From the NCBI RefSeq assembly GCF_004136015.1, contig NZ_CP024866.1, forward strand, positions 3,149,522 through 3,213,521: DNA of 64,000 nt. The letters run 5' to 3'. The stretch comes from Pseudomonas sp. ACM7. Lineage in GTDB: Bacteria; Pseudomonadota; Gammaproteobacteria; Pseudomonadales; Pseudomonadaceae. Shown in pieces: positions 28,438 through 36,798 of the stretch (the first letter of the stretch is position 1; the number at the start of each line of letters is the position of its first letter). The position numbers were made by a program, and so were the translations under genes. The notes under the pieces are model-generated. The model was not told the origin of the DNA, did not search any database, and was given only the letters and a program-made list of their open reading frames with translations.

Positions 28438-28599
28438 AAAGCTCAAGTTGATTAGCGGTAATACCAAACGCCGCTGTTATTTTTTCGCGAGTGGCCTTCC
28501 GAGGCTTTGAGACGGTCTCTTGCTGGGCAAATGCCGGCTGAGAGACACCCATCCGTTTGGCCACTTCATCCTGTGTAGGGTCCAAGTGCTTGCGCCATG
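28438..28599 (-). pseudogene. XRE-type antitoxin gene fragment
   Basis: The minus strand reads TQDEVAKRMGVSQPAFAQQE, then SKPRKATREKITAAFG and ITANQLEL before a TAG stop at 28438-28440. This is the C-terminal helix-turn-helix part of a HigA/RelB-type antitoxin. There is no start codon or N terminus: the frame breaks at the junction with a cdhR fragment at 28600. The right island flank keeps only its last codons (ADQLEL and stop, near 40650-40672). Confidence 0.65.
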
Positions 28600-28641
28600 G
28601 AGCGCTGTCCGAGGGAAGATCAACGGACTGTGAAAGCTTGA
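28600..28641 (+). pseudogene. Third partial copy of the cdhR 3' end
   Basis: The plus strand reads ERCPREDQRTVKA then stop, closely matching the cdhR C terminus ERCPREDRR and, even better, the right-hand remnant ending ERCPREDRRTAKA. Only about 14 codons remain. It marks a recombination junction at the left edge of the island. Confidence 0.65.
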
Positions 28642-28807
28642 TTGAAATTGTCTTGCGCCTTATCGAGCAGAAATTTCTGTAGGATTTTTAGTGTCCATTA
28701 CTACGAAGTTTCCTTTTCCTTCCTGTGACTGTGAATTCGGCGGTACGAATTACTTAGTTTGTGCCGCATCATTCATGGACACCCCTTCACAGTTAAGGAG
28801 TCTGTAA
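28642..28807. other. Unassigned left-edge island DNA
   Basis: About 165 AT-richer bases between the cdhR fragment and the broken gene at 28808. No gene or repeat is recognised. AAGGAG at 28796-28801 is the ribosome site of the broken gene. Confidence 0.4.
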
Positions 28808-29056
28808 ATGAATGCTCCCCTCTCCCCTTTGTACACCAATGAAGCCTCCCCTGATTTTCTTCGCAGCCAAGAAGATTACCTTTTATCGCAGTAACTTGAA
28901 GGTGCGAACAAAGACGTCTTGAGGATTATTGAGCAACAACAGGCTTACGCCAACGCTCATCCGCCCACAGCTATCTACCGTGTGGCAACTGCGGGCAGCC
29001 AGCCTCGTAATGGCAGGAGGATTCAGCGTGCAACTTCGTCGTGGGAGTTTAAATAG
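28808..29056 (+). pseudogene. Broken gene, possibly PAAR-like protein N terminus
   Basis: An ATG at 28808 preceded by AAGGAG opens MNAPLSPLYTNEASPDF, meets an in-frame TAA at 28892, then continues coherently in the same frame (LEGANKDVLRIIEQQQAY, HPPTAIYRVATAGSQPRNG) to TAG at 29054-29056. The segment YRVATAGSQPRNG recalls N termini of Pseudomonas proteins annotated with a PAAR-like domain; that is from memory and weak. The gene is inactivated by the TAA and lacks its C-terminal part. Confidence 0.45.
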
Positions 29057-29197
29057 GATAACGGCCAACAATTACGTGGTGCGCAGAAAGTTATGCCATT
29101 CCCAAAAGATCTCCACTGATCATGCGTGTGTGACAAACAGTGCATACAAGGCTCGCTATCTCATTTTACAACAACAAAAATGATCATGGACCTATAT

Positions 29198-30589
29198 ATG
29201 AAGCCAGAAATATTAATTTTCATAGATAACGACTATCTATCAACTTCACTATATATGTATAGAAAATTGCACTTTCAAGCCGCAGAAAAAGAAGGTATCA
29301 GATGCTTAACAATAATCGCAAAAGATAGCAAAAATATTAGGGAGGCTAGCGATGAAAGTGATGAGGTTGTCTTGGTAGATAGTATTGAAACTGGCGAAGT
29401 ACTCTGCGCAGTAGAACGTTTAAGCCGAACATATAGTGTGTAAGGACTGTTTTGCTACCCAGCGCATGTCACACCGCGTGGGGACGCTAACCATGTAGTT
29501 GAAGATATCGCTAGGCAATGCGGGCTTAAATATTACAGCGCCGAGCCGCTAGAGAATTGTAACAATAAGTACTTAATGCGTTCGCAACTTAGCAATATAA
29601 AGGGTGTTAGGTCGGTAAATTTCAGGCTCTTCAATGGAAATTTCGAAACTATAAATGATCTTTTATTTCCCGTAGTGATGAAGCCGGTATACGGGGGCGG
29701 CTCGGCGTTTGTCTCGATATGTGATGATCGAAAGAGTCTTGAAAAAGCATATAATCACTTCATACAAAGATTTCCTGACGTGCCTGGAGCCTATTCTTTC
29801 TCGGGAGCTGAAAAATGGCTTAGTTCTCCAGAAGCAGGCCCTGTGCTATATACGCCGGGCGTTTCCGTGTTAATTGAAGAATTCATTGAGGGGCCTGAAG
29901 GTTCTTTAGAATGCTTGGTTATCGACGGGAGCATTCACCCGATGTTGATATTTGAAAAGATGATAACAAGCAACACCTCCAGTACGGTTTTAGAAAAGGT
30001 CATAGTTACACCACCGCAAAGCTTTTCTAACGGCCAGATATCGGTGATCGTATCAACTATTAGCAATTCTATAAAAGCACTGAAGGTAAAGAACGGATTT
30101 TTACACGTTGAGTTCAAATTATCCAAAAACGGCCCCCAAGTGATTGAGGTAAACCCGAGGCTGGGCGGGTTCTTCGTGGACGAAGCACTTAAGGATCTGT
30201 GCTCATGTGATGCGTATGCCTTAAACGTCAATTTCATAACAAATAAGCCAGTAACCATAGGGCACCATTTGGCGGATGACCTTCCGATATTGCCGGAGGA
30301 CGCCGTCTACGCGATGCTTCTATTCTATCCAACTCGCTCAGGCTACATCAAAGCTATAAAGCTTCCAGAAATTGATTCTGCGTGTGAGATTTTATCGCAG
30401 GTACTGCCTACTACTAACGGCCACAAAGATGGATTCTTCGATGTAGAGAACGAAGAAGCTTATATCGCAAAAATGTGGGTGAGGGCAACGTCTATAGACG
30501 AGATACTTCACGTCCATAAAGAGTATGAGAGAAACATTAAAGTCGAAACATCTGAATATCGCGAAGACAAAATACTGGAGCAGTGCTAG
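29198..30589 (+). pseudogene. ATP-grasp ligase interrupted by one in-frame stop
   Basis: One reading frame runs from MKPEILIFIDNDYLS at 29198 (other ATGs at 29180 and 29186) to TAG at 30587, broken only by TAA at 29441-29443. Before the stop is an N-terminal Rossmann-like domain; directly after it the frame continues GLFCYPAHVTPRGDANHVV and CNNKYLMR, the normal ATP-grasp linker. Together they make about 463 codons, the size of BacD-type L-amino-acid ligases. A change of AAA to TAA would explain it. A shared frame without insertion or deletion argues for a single recent nonsense mutation, a sequencing error or readthrough. It is the first gene of the island operon. Confidence 0.7.
29576..30589 (+). 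CDS. ATP-grasp domain portion (intact downstream frame)
   Basis: The open portion after the TAA at 29441, 337 codons from the ATG at 29576. It has the ATP-grasp nucleotide segment FPVVMKPVYGGGSAF, the hinge and adenine-contact region VLIEEFIEGPEGSLE, and the metal-binding end HVEFKLSKNGPQVIEVNPRL. Enzymes of this class join a carboxylate to an amine through an acyl-phosphate, for example in dipeptide formation. If translated alone it would lack the N-terminal domain. The TAG stop abuts the next ATG with no gap (TAGATG), so coupling to the asparagine-synthetase gene is likely. Confidence 0.65.
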   Translation: MRSQLSNIKGVRSVNFRLFNGNFETINDLLFPVVMKPVYGGGSAFVSICDDRKSLEKAYNHFIQRFPDVPGAYSFSGAEKWLSSPEAGPVLYTPGVSVLIEEFIEGPEGSLECLVIDGSIHPMLIFEKMITSNTSSTVLEKVIVTPPQSFSNGQISVIVSTISNSIKALKVKNGFLHVEFKLSKNGPQVIEVNPRLGGFFVDEALKDLCSCDAYALNVNFITNKPVTIGHHLADDLPILPEDAVYAMLLFYPTRSGYIKAIKLPEIDSACEILSQVLPTTNGHKDGFFDVENEEAYIAKMWVRATSIDEILHVHKEYERNIKVETSEYREDKILEQC

Positions 30590-32152
30590 ATGTGCGGGAT
30601 AGCTGCAATATTTGAGACTTCTACCCGCTCTAATGAAAAGCGCGACTTTGAGCCTACTTTATTAAAAATGTTGGGGAGAATCTCCCATAGAGGCGCTGCT
30701 GAAAGCTTTGGAGAGCGTTTTATATTTTCTCATGCTGCTATTGGTACCAATCGCTTGCCTATCGTGGAGAGAGAAGACAATAATCAGCCGTTCATAGATA
30801 ACATTTCTGGTCGCGCAATTATATTTAATGGTGAAGTTTACAACTTGAATGAGTTGCGATTGATTTTATTATCACACGGAGTAAAGTTTTTAGGCTGTTC
30901 AGATACCGAGCTAGTTCTTAGGGCATATGCTCACTGGGGGGAATCTTGTCTGACCCGACTCAATGGTATATTCGCGTTTATTATCTACTCACCGGGAGAC
31001 AACACTGTTTTCGCTGCGAGGGATCGGCTGGGCGTAAAGCCTCTATACTTGACTCAAGAAGGAACTGTCCTCTATTTCGCATCGGAACTGAAAGCACTAA
31101 TTGGGTTGACCAACAAGACACAAGAAATCCTCCCTGGACATTATTGGGTGGACGGTCGACAGAACGCATATTATTTAATTAGCGAAAGCATAGGGCCGCG
31201 ACTAGATTACAAGTCTACGGTAAATAAATGCAATGAGCTACTGCACCTCTCGGTAAAGCGTCAAGTCAATACTGATCTCCCGATAGGCGTAGTTTTCTCT
31301 GGCGGGCTAGATAGCGCAATAATTCTTTATCTTGCTAACCTATACCATAAGAACGTCACCGCCTACACGGTCGGAGTGACTGGCTCAGCTGACGTAGTGT
31401 TCGCGCAGAGATTATGCAAAGAACTTGGCATTAAGATAGTTATTTCTGATGTTGATCGTGTAGATCTGATGCAGTCTATTAGAACCAGCATATATGTATC
31501 TGAACAATTTGAACCCGTAGATATAACTGATGCATTAACTATACATTCTGCTTTCTCCCGAATGAAAGAAGACGGGATTCGTATAGCTCTATCTGGAGAT
31601 GGAAGTGATGAGCTATTCGCTGGTTACGACTTTTTTCAAGGGGCAAGTGACCGTCGTGCGCTTCAGCTACACAAAGTTAAGAACTTGTATCGAACTGATC
31701 TACAGCGTGTGGATAGAATGAGCATGTTCAATACAGTGGAATGCCGTGTACCGTTTCTCGACAAAGATCTTTTCGATTTTATAATATCGGCACCGATGGA
31801 GTTCCATGTAAGAGATGATTTTACAAAAGTTCTACTGAGGGACGCTTTTTCCCTCGAATTACCAGATTATATCACTTGGCGACCAAAAATGAGGATGTCT
31901 GAAGGGTCAGGTATAGGCGGACTGATCTTTGACGTACTTCAATCAATAAATGAGAGCCTGGATAGCAAGCCTTTTCCATTAGAAGATAATGCAATTAATA
32001 ATGCTGCTTTGATATTCCAAGAGTTCGGCTTTGAGCTTCCAGACAATCGATATAAGGTACAAGGTCTCGATTATCATAGCGGCGGATGGACGACCTCGAC
32101 AACTAAAGACATTGATAAAAACCTCGTCAGTTCCCCTGCCAGCGAAGGATAA
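30590..32152 (+). CDS. Asparagine-synthetase-like amidotransferase
   Basis: A class II glutamine amidotransferase fused to an ATP-pyrophosphatase synthetase domain (AsnB family). The N-terminal nucleophile Cys2 is intact (MCGIAAIF), with RLPIVE and FNGEVYN in the glutaminase domain. The PP-loop SGGLDS is at residues 237-242 and LSGDGSDELFAGYD at about 335-348. At 520 residues it is slightly shorter than E. coli AsnB (554). GGAG lies nine bases before the ATG. In this cluster it probably makes an amide on a pathway intermediate rather than housekeeping asparagine; beta-lactam synthetases are homologues, but those lack the N-terminal Cys. Confidence 0.88.
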   Translation: MCGIAAIFETSTRSNEKRDFEPTLLKMLGRISHRGAAESFGERFIFSHAAIGTNRLPIVEREDNNQPFIDNISGRAIIFNGEVYNLNELRLILLSHGVKFLGCSDTELVLRAYAHWGESCLTRLNGIFAFIIYSPGDNTVFAARDRLGVKPLYLTQEGTVLYFASELKALIGLTNKTQEILPGHYWVDGRQNAYYLISESIGPRLDYKSTVNKCNELLHLSVKRQVNTDLPIGVVFSGGLDSAIILYLANLYHKNVTAYTVGVTGSADVVFAQRLCKELGIKIVISDVDRVDLMQSIRTSIYVSEQFEPVDITDALTIHSAFSRMKEDGIRIALSGDGSDELFAGYDFFQGASDRRALQLHKVKNLYRTDLQRVDRMSMFNTVECRVPFLDKDLFDFIISAPMEFHVRDDFTKVLLRDAFSLELPDYITWRPKMRMSEGSGIGGLIFDVLQSINESLDSKPFPLEDNAINNAALIFQEFGFELPDNRYKVQGLDYHSGGWTTSTTKDIDKNLVSSPASEG

Positions 32153-32157
32153 TAAAA

Positions 32158-33270
32158 ATGATTATTGCAAAGGATACTTTGAGTAAACAGGATTTACTGT
32201 CTTCCGACCAATGGGGCGACCACAAATTTCAAATGAAGAATGCCATTCGCACCAAGGCTCAGCTGGAAGCCTGGGTAACTCTCAGTGATACAGAATTGAA
32301 GGGCATTGAGCAAACAGAGAGCCAGTATAAGTGGATGATTACTCCATATTATGCATCACTGATGGACGAGACCAATGAGAATTGTCCGATTCGGCTGCAA
32401 AGCATACCCCACCCGAAAGAAGTTGATGAGAGTAATCAGCAGGAGGATGTAGACCCGGTGGGTGATATGGTTTATATGAAAACCAGACGCGTCGTACATA
32501 AGTATCCAAACCGAGTCATATTCCTAGTGTCGGATACTTGCCCAGTTTATTGCAGACACTGCACTAGAAAGTTTCACACAACTGATAAGTCAGGCAGTTA
32601 TTACAACAAAGAGCTTCCCGACTCATATGATCAAGACATAGAGTACATCGCAAACAACAAAAACATCAGCGACGTATTACTTGCTGGAGGCGACCCGCTA
32701 ATTCTTTCCGATAAGCTTTTGCATAGCATTATCTCTAGGCTCAATGCGATCCCCCACGTAGATTTTGTACGCATTGGCTCACGGTACCCGGTTTTTCTTC
32801 CGCAGCGGATAACAGATGATTTTTGTAAGATGTTGTCCGAATTCAAATCAATCTGGTTTAGCACCCATTTCAATCATCCCGTGGAAGTGACTCCTGAGGC
32901 CTTAAGCGCGATAGATAAACTTCTTTCCCACGGTATACCGGTGCAAAACCAGACAGTGCTGTTGCGTGGTGTGAACGACGACGTCGAAACACTTAGAACG
33001 TTGAACCGGATGCTGGTGAAAGGCAGGGTAAGGCCTTATTACCTATACCACGCGGACAATGTTCAAGGCGTGTCGCACTTTAGGACGTCGATAGAAAAGG
33101 GCCTTGAGATTATGGAGCAGCTGCACGGTTATGAAACTGGTTTCAGCGTCCCGCAGTATGTTTACACCACTAAACTTGGGAAGATCCCTTTGAATAACCA
33201 GTACTTCTATAAACTTGGCTCTAAGAATTTTGTGCTTGGCTATGATCATAAAACGCTTGAAATCCCTTGA
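32158..33270 (+). CDS. Lysine-2,3-aminomutase-like radical SAM enzyme, first copy
   Basis: A KamA-family radical SAM/PLP enzyme that should shift an alpha-amino group to the beta carbon. The cluster motif is CPVYCRHC (C128, C132, C135). The alignment to Clostridium lysine 2,3-aminomutase is collinear: THFNHP, VLLRGVND and RVRPYY are conserved. The substrate-contact Asp293 equivalent is kept (YHAD, D300), but the Asp330 equivalent is Thr (VPQYVYT, T337). The PLP lysine is retained (LGKIP, K342). The protein stops at 370 residues and lacks the C-terminal zinc-binding Cys region. Loss of Asp330 suggests a substrate other than lysine. AAGGA precedes the ATG. Confidence 0.88.
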   Translation: MIIAKDTLSKQDLLSSDQWGDHKFQMKNAIRTKAQLEAWVTLSDTELKGIEQTESQYKWMITPYYASLMDETNENCPIRLQSIPHPKEVDESNQQEDVDPVGDMVYMKTRRVVHKYPNRVIFLVSDTCPVYCRHCTRKFHTTDKSGSYYNKELPDSYDQDIEYIANNKNISDVLLAGGDPLILSDKLLHSIISRLNAIPHVDFVRIGSRYPVFLPQRITDDFCKMLSEFKSIWFSTHFNHPVEVTPEALSAIDKLLSHGIPVQNQTVLLRGVNDDVETLRTLNRMLVKGRVRPYYLYHADNVQGVSHFRTSIEKGLEIMEQLHGYETGFSVPQYVYTTKLGKIPLNNQYFYKLGSKNFVLGYDHKTLEIP

Positions 33271-33345
33271 GGTCAACTGACTCGCGAGTGGGTCACTACC
33301 TGGTGGCTTTGAAACTAAATAATTTACCATTTCTTCGGTACAGAT

Positions 33346-34185
33346 ATGATATTTACTAAATTAGACTACTCAATGTTAAGCCCGGAATCTATTGTCGCTC
33401 AATTTAAAGAGGACTTTAGTTTTTCATCTGACGTCACAATATTAGATCTTCCTAAAGCCAATCAACAGCGACCGACGCCGAAACATTGGAGAGACGACTG
33501 CCATTCAAACTACGATGATTTATTTCTTCAGCTTTCAAGGCATGTTGGTGATGTCTTCGGTTATAGCGACCTGCAGAACGGTAAGCTTGTTCAAGAAATA
33601 TTCCCAATCTTCCAAGATAGAAATAAGCAGTTGGGAAGTGGTTCTGTGCATTTAGAACTGCATACTGAAGACCCCGCTTTACCTTATAGGGCAGATGTAC
33701 TAGGTTTTTTATGCGTAAGAAACGACGATAAAGTCCCCAACTTGCTGTCTTGCCCAGATTTTTCAGCTGTTGATGCAACACTCAAGCACAGGTTAACTGA
33801 GAGCCGTTATACCATTCTTTCCGACCGACCTTCTACGATCGAATATAAGCCAACAGCTCTAGAGTCGGCGGTGTTGCAAGAATCACCTACCGAGGGCTAC
33901 AGCTTCATTTATGATCCTGTCTACGTTGACTACAGCAAAATGTCTCACTACGAAGAACTAGATTTTAAGGATTTTATCAAGCTGGTTGAGTCAGCAACCT
34001 TTGACTTATCAATGAACGAAGCACAGGTTTTGTTTATCAACAACTATAAGTGCGCTCATGGCAGGCCACAATTTACGCCAAAGTACGATGGAACGGATCG
34101 ATGGCTGAAAAGAGTACAGATTTCCAAGGATGTGTCTAAGCACCTAGACCGGGAGTACAGTCTTGACATCATCACTGATATATAA
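33346..34185 (+). CDS. Clavaminate-synthase/VioC-like Fe(II)/2-oxoglutarate oxygenase
   Basis: A non-haem iron oxygenase of the clavaminate synthase-like family, whose members hydroxylate free amino acids (VioC arginine, AsnO asparagine, KDO lysine). The facial triad is visible as HTED (H106, E108) in HLELHTEDPALPYRAD, and the distal His238 in NYKCAHGRPQFTPKYDG, followed by the Arg of DRWLKRV that would bind 2-oxoglutarate. The length is 279 residues; relatives are often 320-360, so it is compact. Substrate residues cannot be assigned. The gene ends 22 bases inside the following exporter gene, showing coupled translation. Confidence 0.87.
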   Translation: MIFTKLDYSMLSPESIVAQFKEDFSFSSDVTILDLPKANQQRPTPKHWRDDCHSNYDDLFLQLSRHVGDVFGYSDLQNGKLVQEIFPIFQDRNKQLGSGSVHLELHTEDPALPYRADVLGFLCVRNDDKVPNLLSCPDFSAVDATLKHRLTESRYTILSDRPSTIEYKPTALESAVLQESPTEGYSFIYDPVYVDYSKMSHYEELDFKDFIKLVESATFDLSMNEAQVLFINNYKCAHGRPQFTPKYDGTDRWLKRVQISKDVSKHLDREYSLDIITDI

Positions 34186-35563
34186 CCGTGCCGCGAGGCT
34201 TTCCCGTAGATATGCTTCCGAGATGCGCGAGAGTTCCCGGCTCTCGCTAGCCTTTGTATCTGGCAATATCGCGCATGTGATTATTGCGACTACGGACGTA
34301 ATAATGGCTGGATGGATTAGTACCGAGGCGTTAGCTGCGTCGACTTTGGCACAGGGCCTCTACTATCTTCTGTTTTTATTATTTTCCGGGCTACTCATCT
34401 CTACCATCCCGTTTATTACTGATGCATTGGGATCTAAGGCAAAAGAAGAACAATATGCATCTGTATCGACCAGCTGCATTCAGCTCATAGTAGCTGCGTT
34501 CTTAATATGCTTAGCAATGCTCTATTTTACGAAAGAAATATTAGTTTTTTTTGGCCAGGATCCGCTTTTGTCTCTCGAAGCTCAGAGATACATGAATAGC
34601 CTGATGTGGAGCATCGGCCCAGCGATTTTATTTGTACACCTCAGAAATGTTTTATCAATAATGGGATCAGCGCGATATACAGTTATCGCAATTATTATAG
34701 CGGCGATCTTTAACTTCGTTGCTAACCTGATTCTAATATTTGGCTTTTTGTGGATACCCCCCTTGGGTTTGTTTGGTGCAGGTATCGCCACGACGCTAAC
34801 AAACATTTTGCTTTGTATGTTGCTGGTCATATTAGGCTTAATGAATCCGCAGTTCGGGGAGCGGCAGCACTGTATAAAATTGACAGTAGTGAGAGGGTGG
34901 TTGATGCTGCCTATTTTAAGAAACGGTATTCCGGTCTCTTTAACGCAGGCAAATGACACTCTATTTTTCTTCATCCTCACAATCATAGTGGGTAAGTTTG
35001 GAATCGTTGCGTTGGCTGCTCATGGTATCGCAATGCAAGTTCTTCAAGTCGTATTTACAATACCTAATGGCATTTCTCAAGCTTCTACTACGAGAATAAG
35101 CCTCTGCTCTCCTTTGGGTGTGTATTCGCGGCGGACGAGTGACGCCGGATGGAGTGCTTTATGGCTCGGCTGGATAGTACTCACTGTAATATCTTCTATC
35201 CTGATTATTTTTTCCCATGATATTGTTCAGCTATTTGTTGCTCGCGGTGAAGGTGGAGATGACGAGCTTATCAAGCTATCTAGCCTTTTTGTCTGCATTT
35301 TAGGAATCTTCCATTTCTTTGATGGAAGTCAAATGGTACTGCTCGGTATATTTAGGGGCTTGAAACAGACCGTCTTTCCGATGTTGCTTTCGATTATTTG
35401 TTTTTGGCTAGTGGGACTACCGCTCGCTCTCTTCTTGGCATTTTATACTGACCTAGGAGCGGCGGGTGTATGGTGTGGCGTAGGACTTGGACTTATAGCG
35501 CTGTTCTCTCTACTTCTATTTAGATGGATCCGATACAAGGCTCCGGCGCAGGTTGCGGCATGA
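34163..35563 (+). CDS. MATE-family efflux transporter
   Basis: An inner-membrane exporter of the multidrug and toxin extrusion family with twelve hydrophobic segments in two similar halves (SGNIAHVIIATTDVIMAGWI in TM1-2; GIPVSLTQANDTLFFFILTI in TM7-8). The TTG start at 34163 is supported by GGGAG seven bases upstream and by overlap with the oxygenase gene; an ATG at 34223 is the alternative. Length is 466 residues. Placed in the middle of a biosynthetic operon, it most likely exports the product and gives self-protection. Confidence 0.87.
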   Translation: MTSSLIYNRAARLSRRYASEMRESSRLSLAFVSGNIAHVIIATTDVIMAGWISTEALAASTLAQGLYYLLFLLFSGLLISTIPFITDALGSKAKEEQYASVSTSCIQLIVAAFLICLAMLYFTKEILVFFGQDPLLSLEAQRYMNSLMWSIGPAILFVHLRNVLSIMGSARYTVIAIIIAAIFNFVANLILIFGFLWIPPLGLFGAGIATTLTNILLCMLLVILGLMNPQFGERQHCIKLTVVRGWLMLPILRNGIPVSLTQANDTLFFFILTIIVGKFGIVALAAHGIAMQVLQVVFTIPNGISQASTTRISLCSPLGVYSRRTSDAGWSALWLGWIVLTVISSILIIFSHDIVQLFVARGEGGDDELIKLSSLFVCILGIFHFFDGSQMVLLGIFRGLKQTVFPMLLSIICFWLVGLPLALFLAFYTDLGAAGVWCGVGLGLIALFSLLLFRWIRYKAPAQVAA

Positions 35564-36780
35564 GAAATCTATACGGCATTCGAGGTATAAATTACATACT
35601 GAAACACAGTATATTCGTGATAGCTTACTTAGTATTACTATCTATATTGCTTATTCTGGCGGTACCGAAGGGTTTTTTGTCGATATATTCAGTGTCCTAC
35701 TACTGCTTGTTATTTTTTCTTCTCTATTCCATCAGCGCTTGGCCGATTATTCGCTCCCAATTTGATATGCTCAATATCGTCGTACCTTATTCCACCGTGC
35801 GACGTTTTAGTAGCTACACCTGTTGGCTCGTTCCGCTCTCCATTTTTACGTTGGTGGCGGGACTCTACAGCAGAACTGAATTAGTCGGATTTGGACTTTT
35901 ACTATCAAGCCAGTTATTACTACTTTGCCTCCTAATCTGGTTATATGCGACGGTTGTGATTACCTGCAGGTCTGCTCTAAAGTGGCGGGAACCTGTGCTC
36001 ACATTATGGTACGAGGCATTAGATGAGCTTGGCGATATTGATGATAAAACTCGCGAGTGTATCCTCGATCTAATTGAGTCGGAATTTCATGGAAGAAAGT
36101 TATCACGCTCTAGCCGCCTATCCAACGGTTTGCTTAAGCCTGTCATGCCTATACCTTATGCTACGAATATAAATATCAACGGATTTAAGTCGTCATTCGG
36201 ACTCAGAAAGCCTCTTTGGTCTAAAGACGATTTCTGCTTCCTCTCAGGCATTGATACGCTTCTTGCCGAGATGACGCAGGAACTAATCCAGCTCTATGAA
36301 AAACACAAGAACACCCAAGAAAAATATCCCTTTCATGGCGATCCTTTGTGGAAATCAGTTCCACTTTATAAAGGAGGTCAAAAAGTTGCTGTATACGCTG
36401 ACCTTGTTCCAAATACGATTCGCTTTGTCGAGGATGTTGTGCCAGGCGCTACTATCAGAGAGGTTGTGCTTTCAAGCCTAGAACCGGGCGGTCACATCGA
36501 GCCGCATTTGGATTATGTTTATCCTATGCTGACGTTACATCTTCCTATCCTTTGCGCTGACGATGGGTTATCTGGACTGAGAATCGGGGAAGAGATCGTT
36601 AGTTGGAGAACGGGTGAAATAGCAATCATTGACACGACTTTTCAGCATGAGTCTTGGAACCATAGTGAATGTACTCGTGTAAATCTGATGTTTGATTTCT
36701 GGCCCGGGGACCTGAGCCCGTCGGCGAAAGCTTTTTTCACTGAAGTTTACTCGCGGCAGATGCTGCGACACTTAAAATAA
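35560..36780 (+). CDS. Membrane-anchored aspartyl/asparaginyl beta-hydroxylase-like protein
   Basis: The C-terminal half is an AspH-type cupin oxygenase: LEPGGHIEPHLDYVYPMLTLHLP, GEIAIIDTTFQHESWNHSE and RVNLMFDFWPGDLSP carry the HxxxH-like segment, the two metal His and the substrate Arg in family order. The N-terminal 140 residues contain about four membrane segments, which is unusual for bacterial members; family proteins typically modify proteins, peptides or lipids. The start ATG at 35560 overlaps the MATE stop as ATGA. Its role in the pathway is unknown; hydroxylation of an intermediate at the membrane near the exporter is one possibility. Confidence 0.8.
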   Translation: MRNLYGIRGINYILKHSIFVIAYLVLLSILLILAVPKGFLSIYSVSYYCLLFFLLYSISAWPIIRSQFDMLNIVVPYSTVRRFSSYTCWLVPLSIFTLVAGLYSRTELVGFGLLLSSQLLLLCLLIWLYATVVITCRSALKWREPVLTLWYEALDELGDIDDKTRECILDLIESEFHGRKLSRSSRLSNGLLKPVMPIPYATNININGFKSSFGLRKPLWSKDDFCFLSGIDTLLAEMTQELIQLYEKHKNTQEKYPFHGDPLWKSVPLYKGGQKVAVYADLVPNTIRFVEDVVPGATIREVVLSSLEPGGHIEPHLDYVYPMLTLHLPILCADDGLSGLRIGEEIVSWRTGEIAIIDTTFQHESWNHSECTRVNLMFDFWPGDLSPSAKAFFTEVYSRQMLRHLK

Positions 36781-36798
36781 TTACAGTTGGTGAAAATC

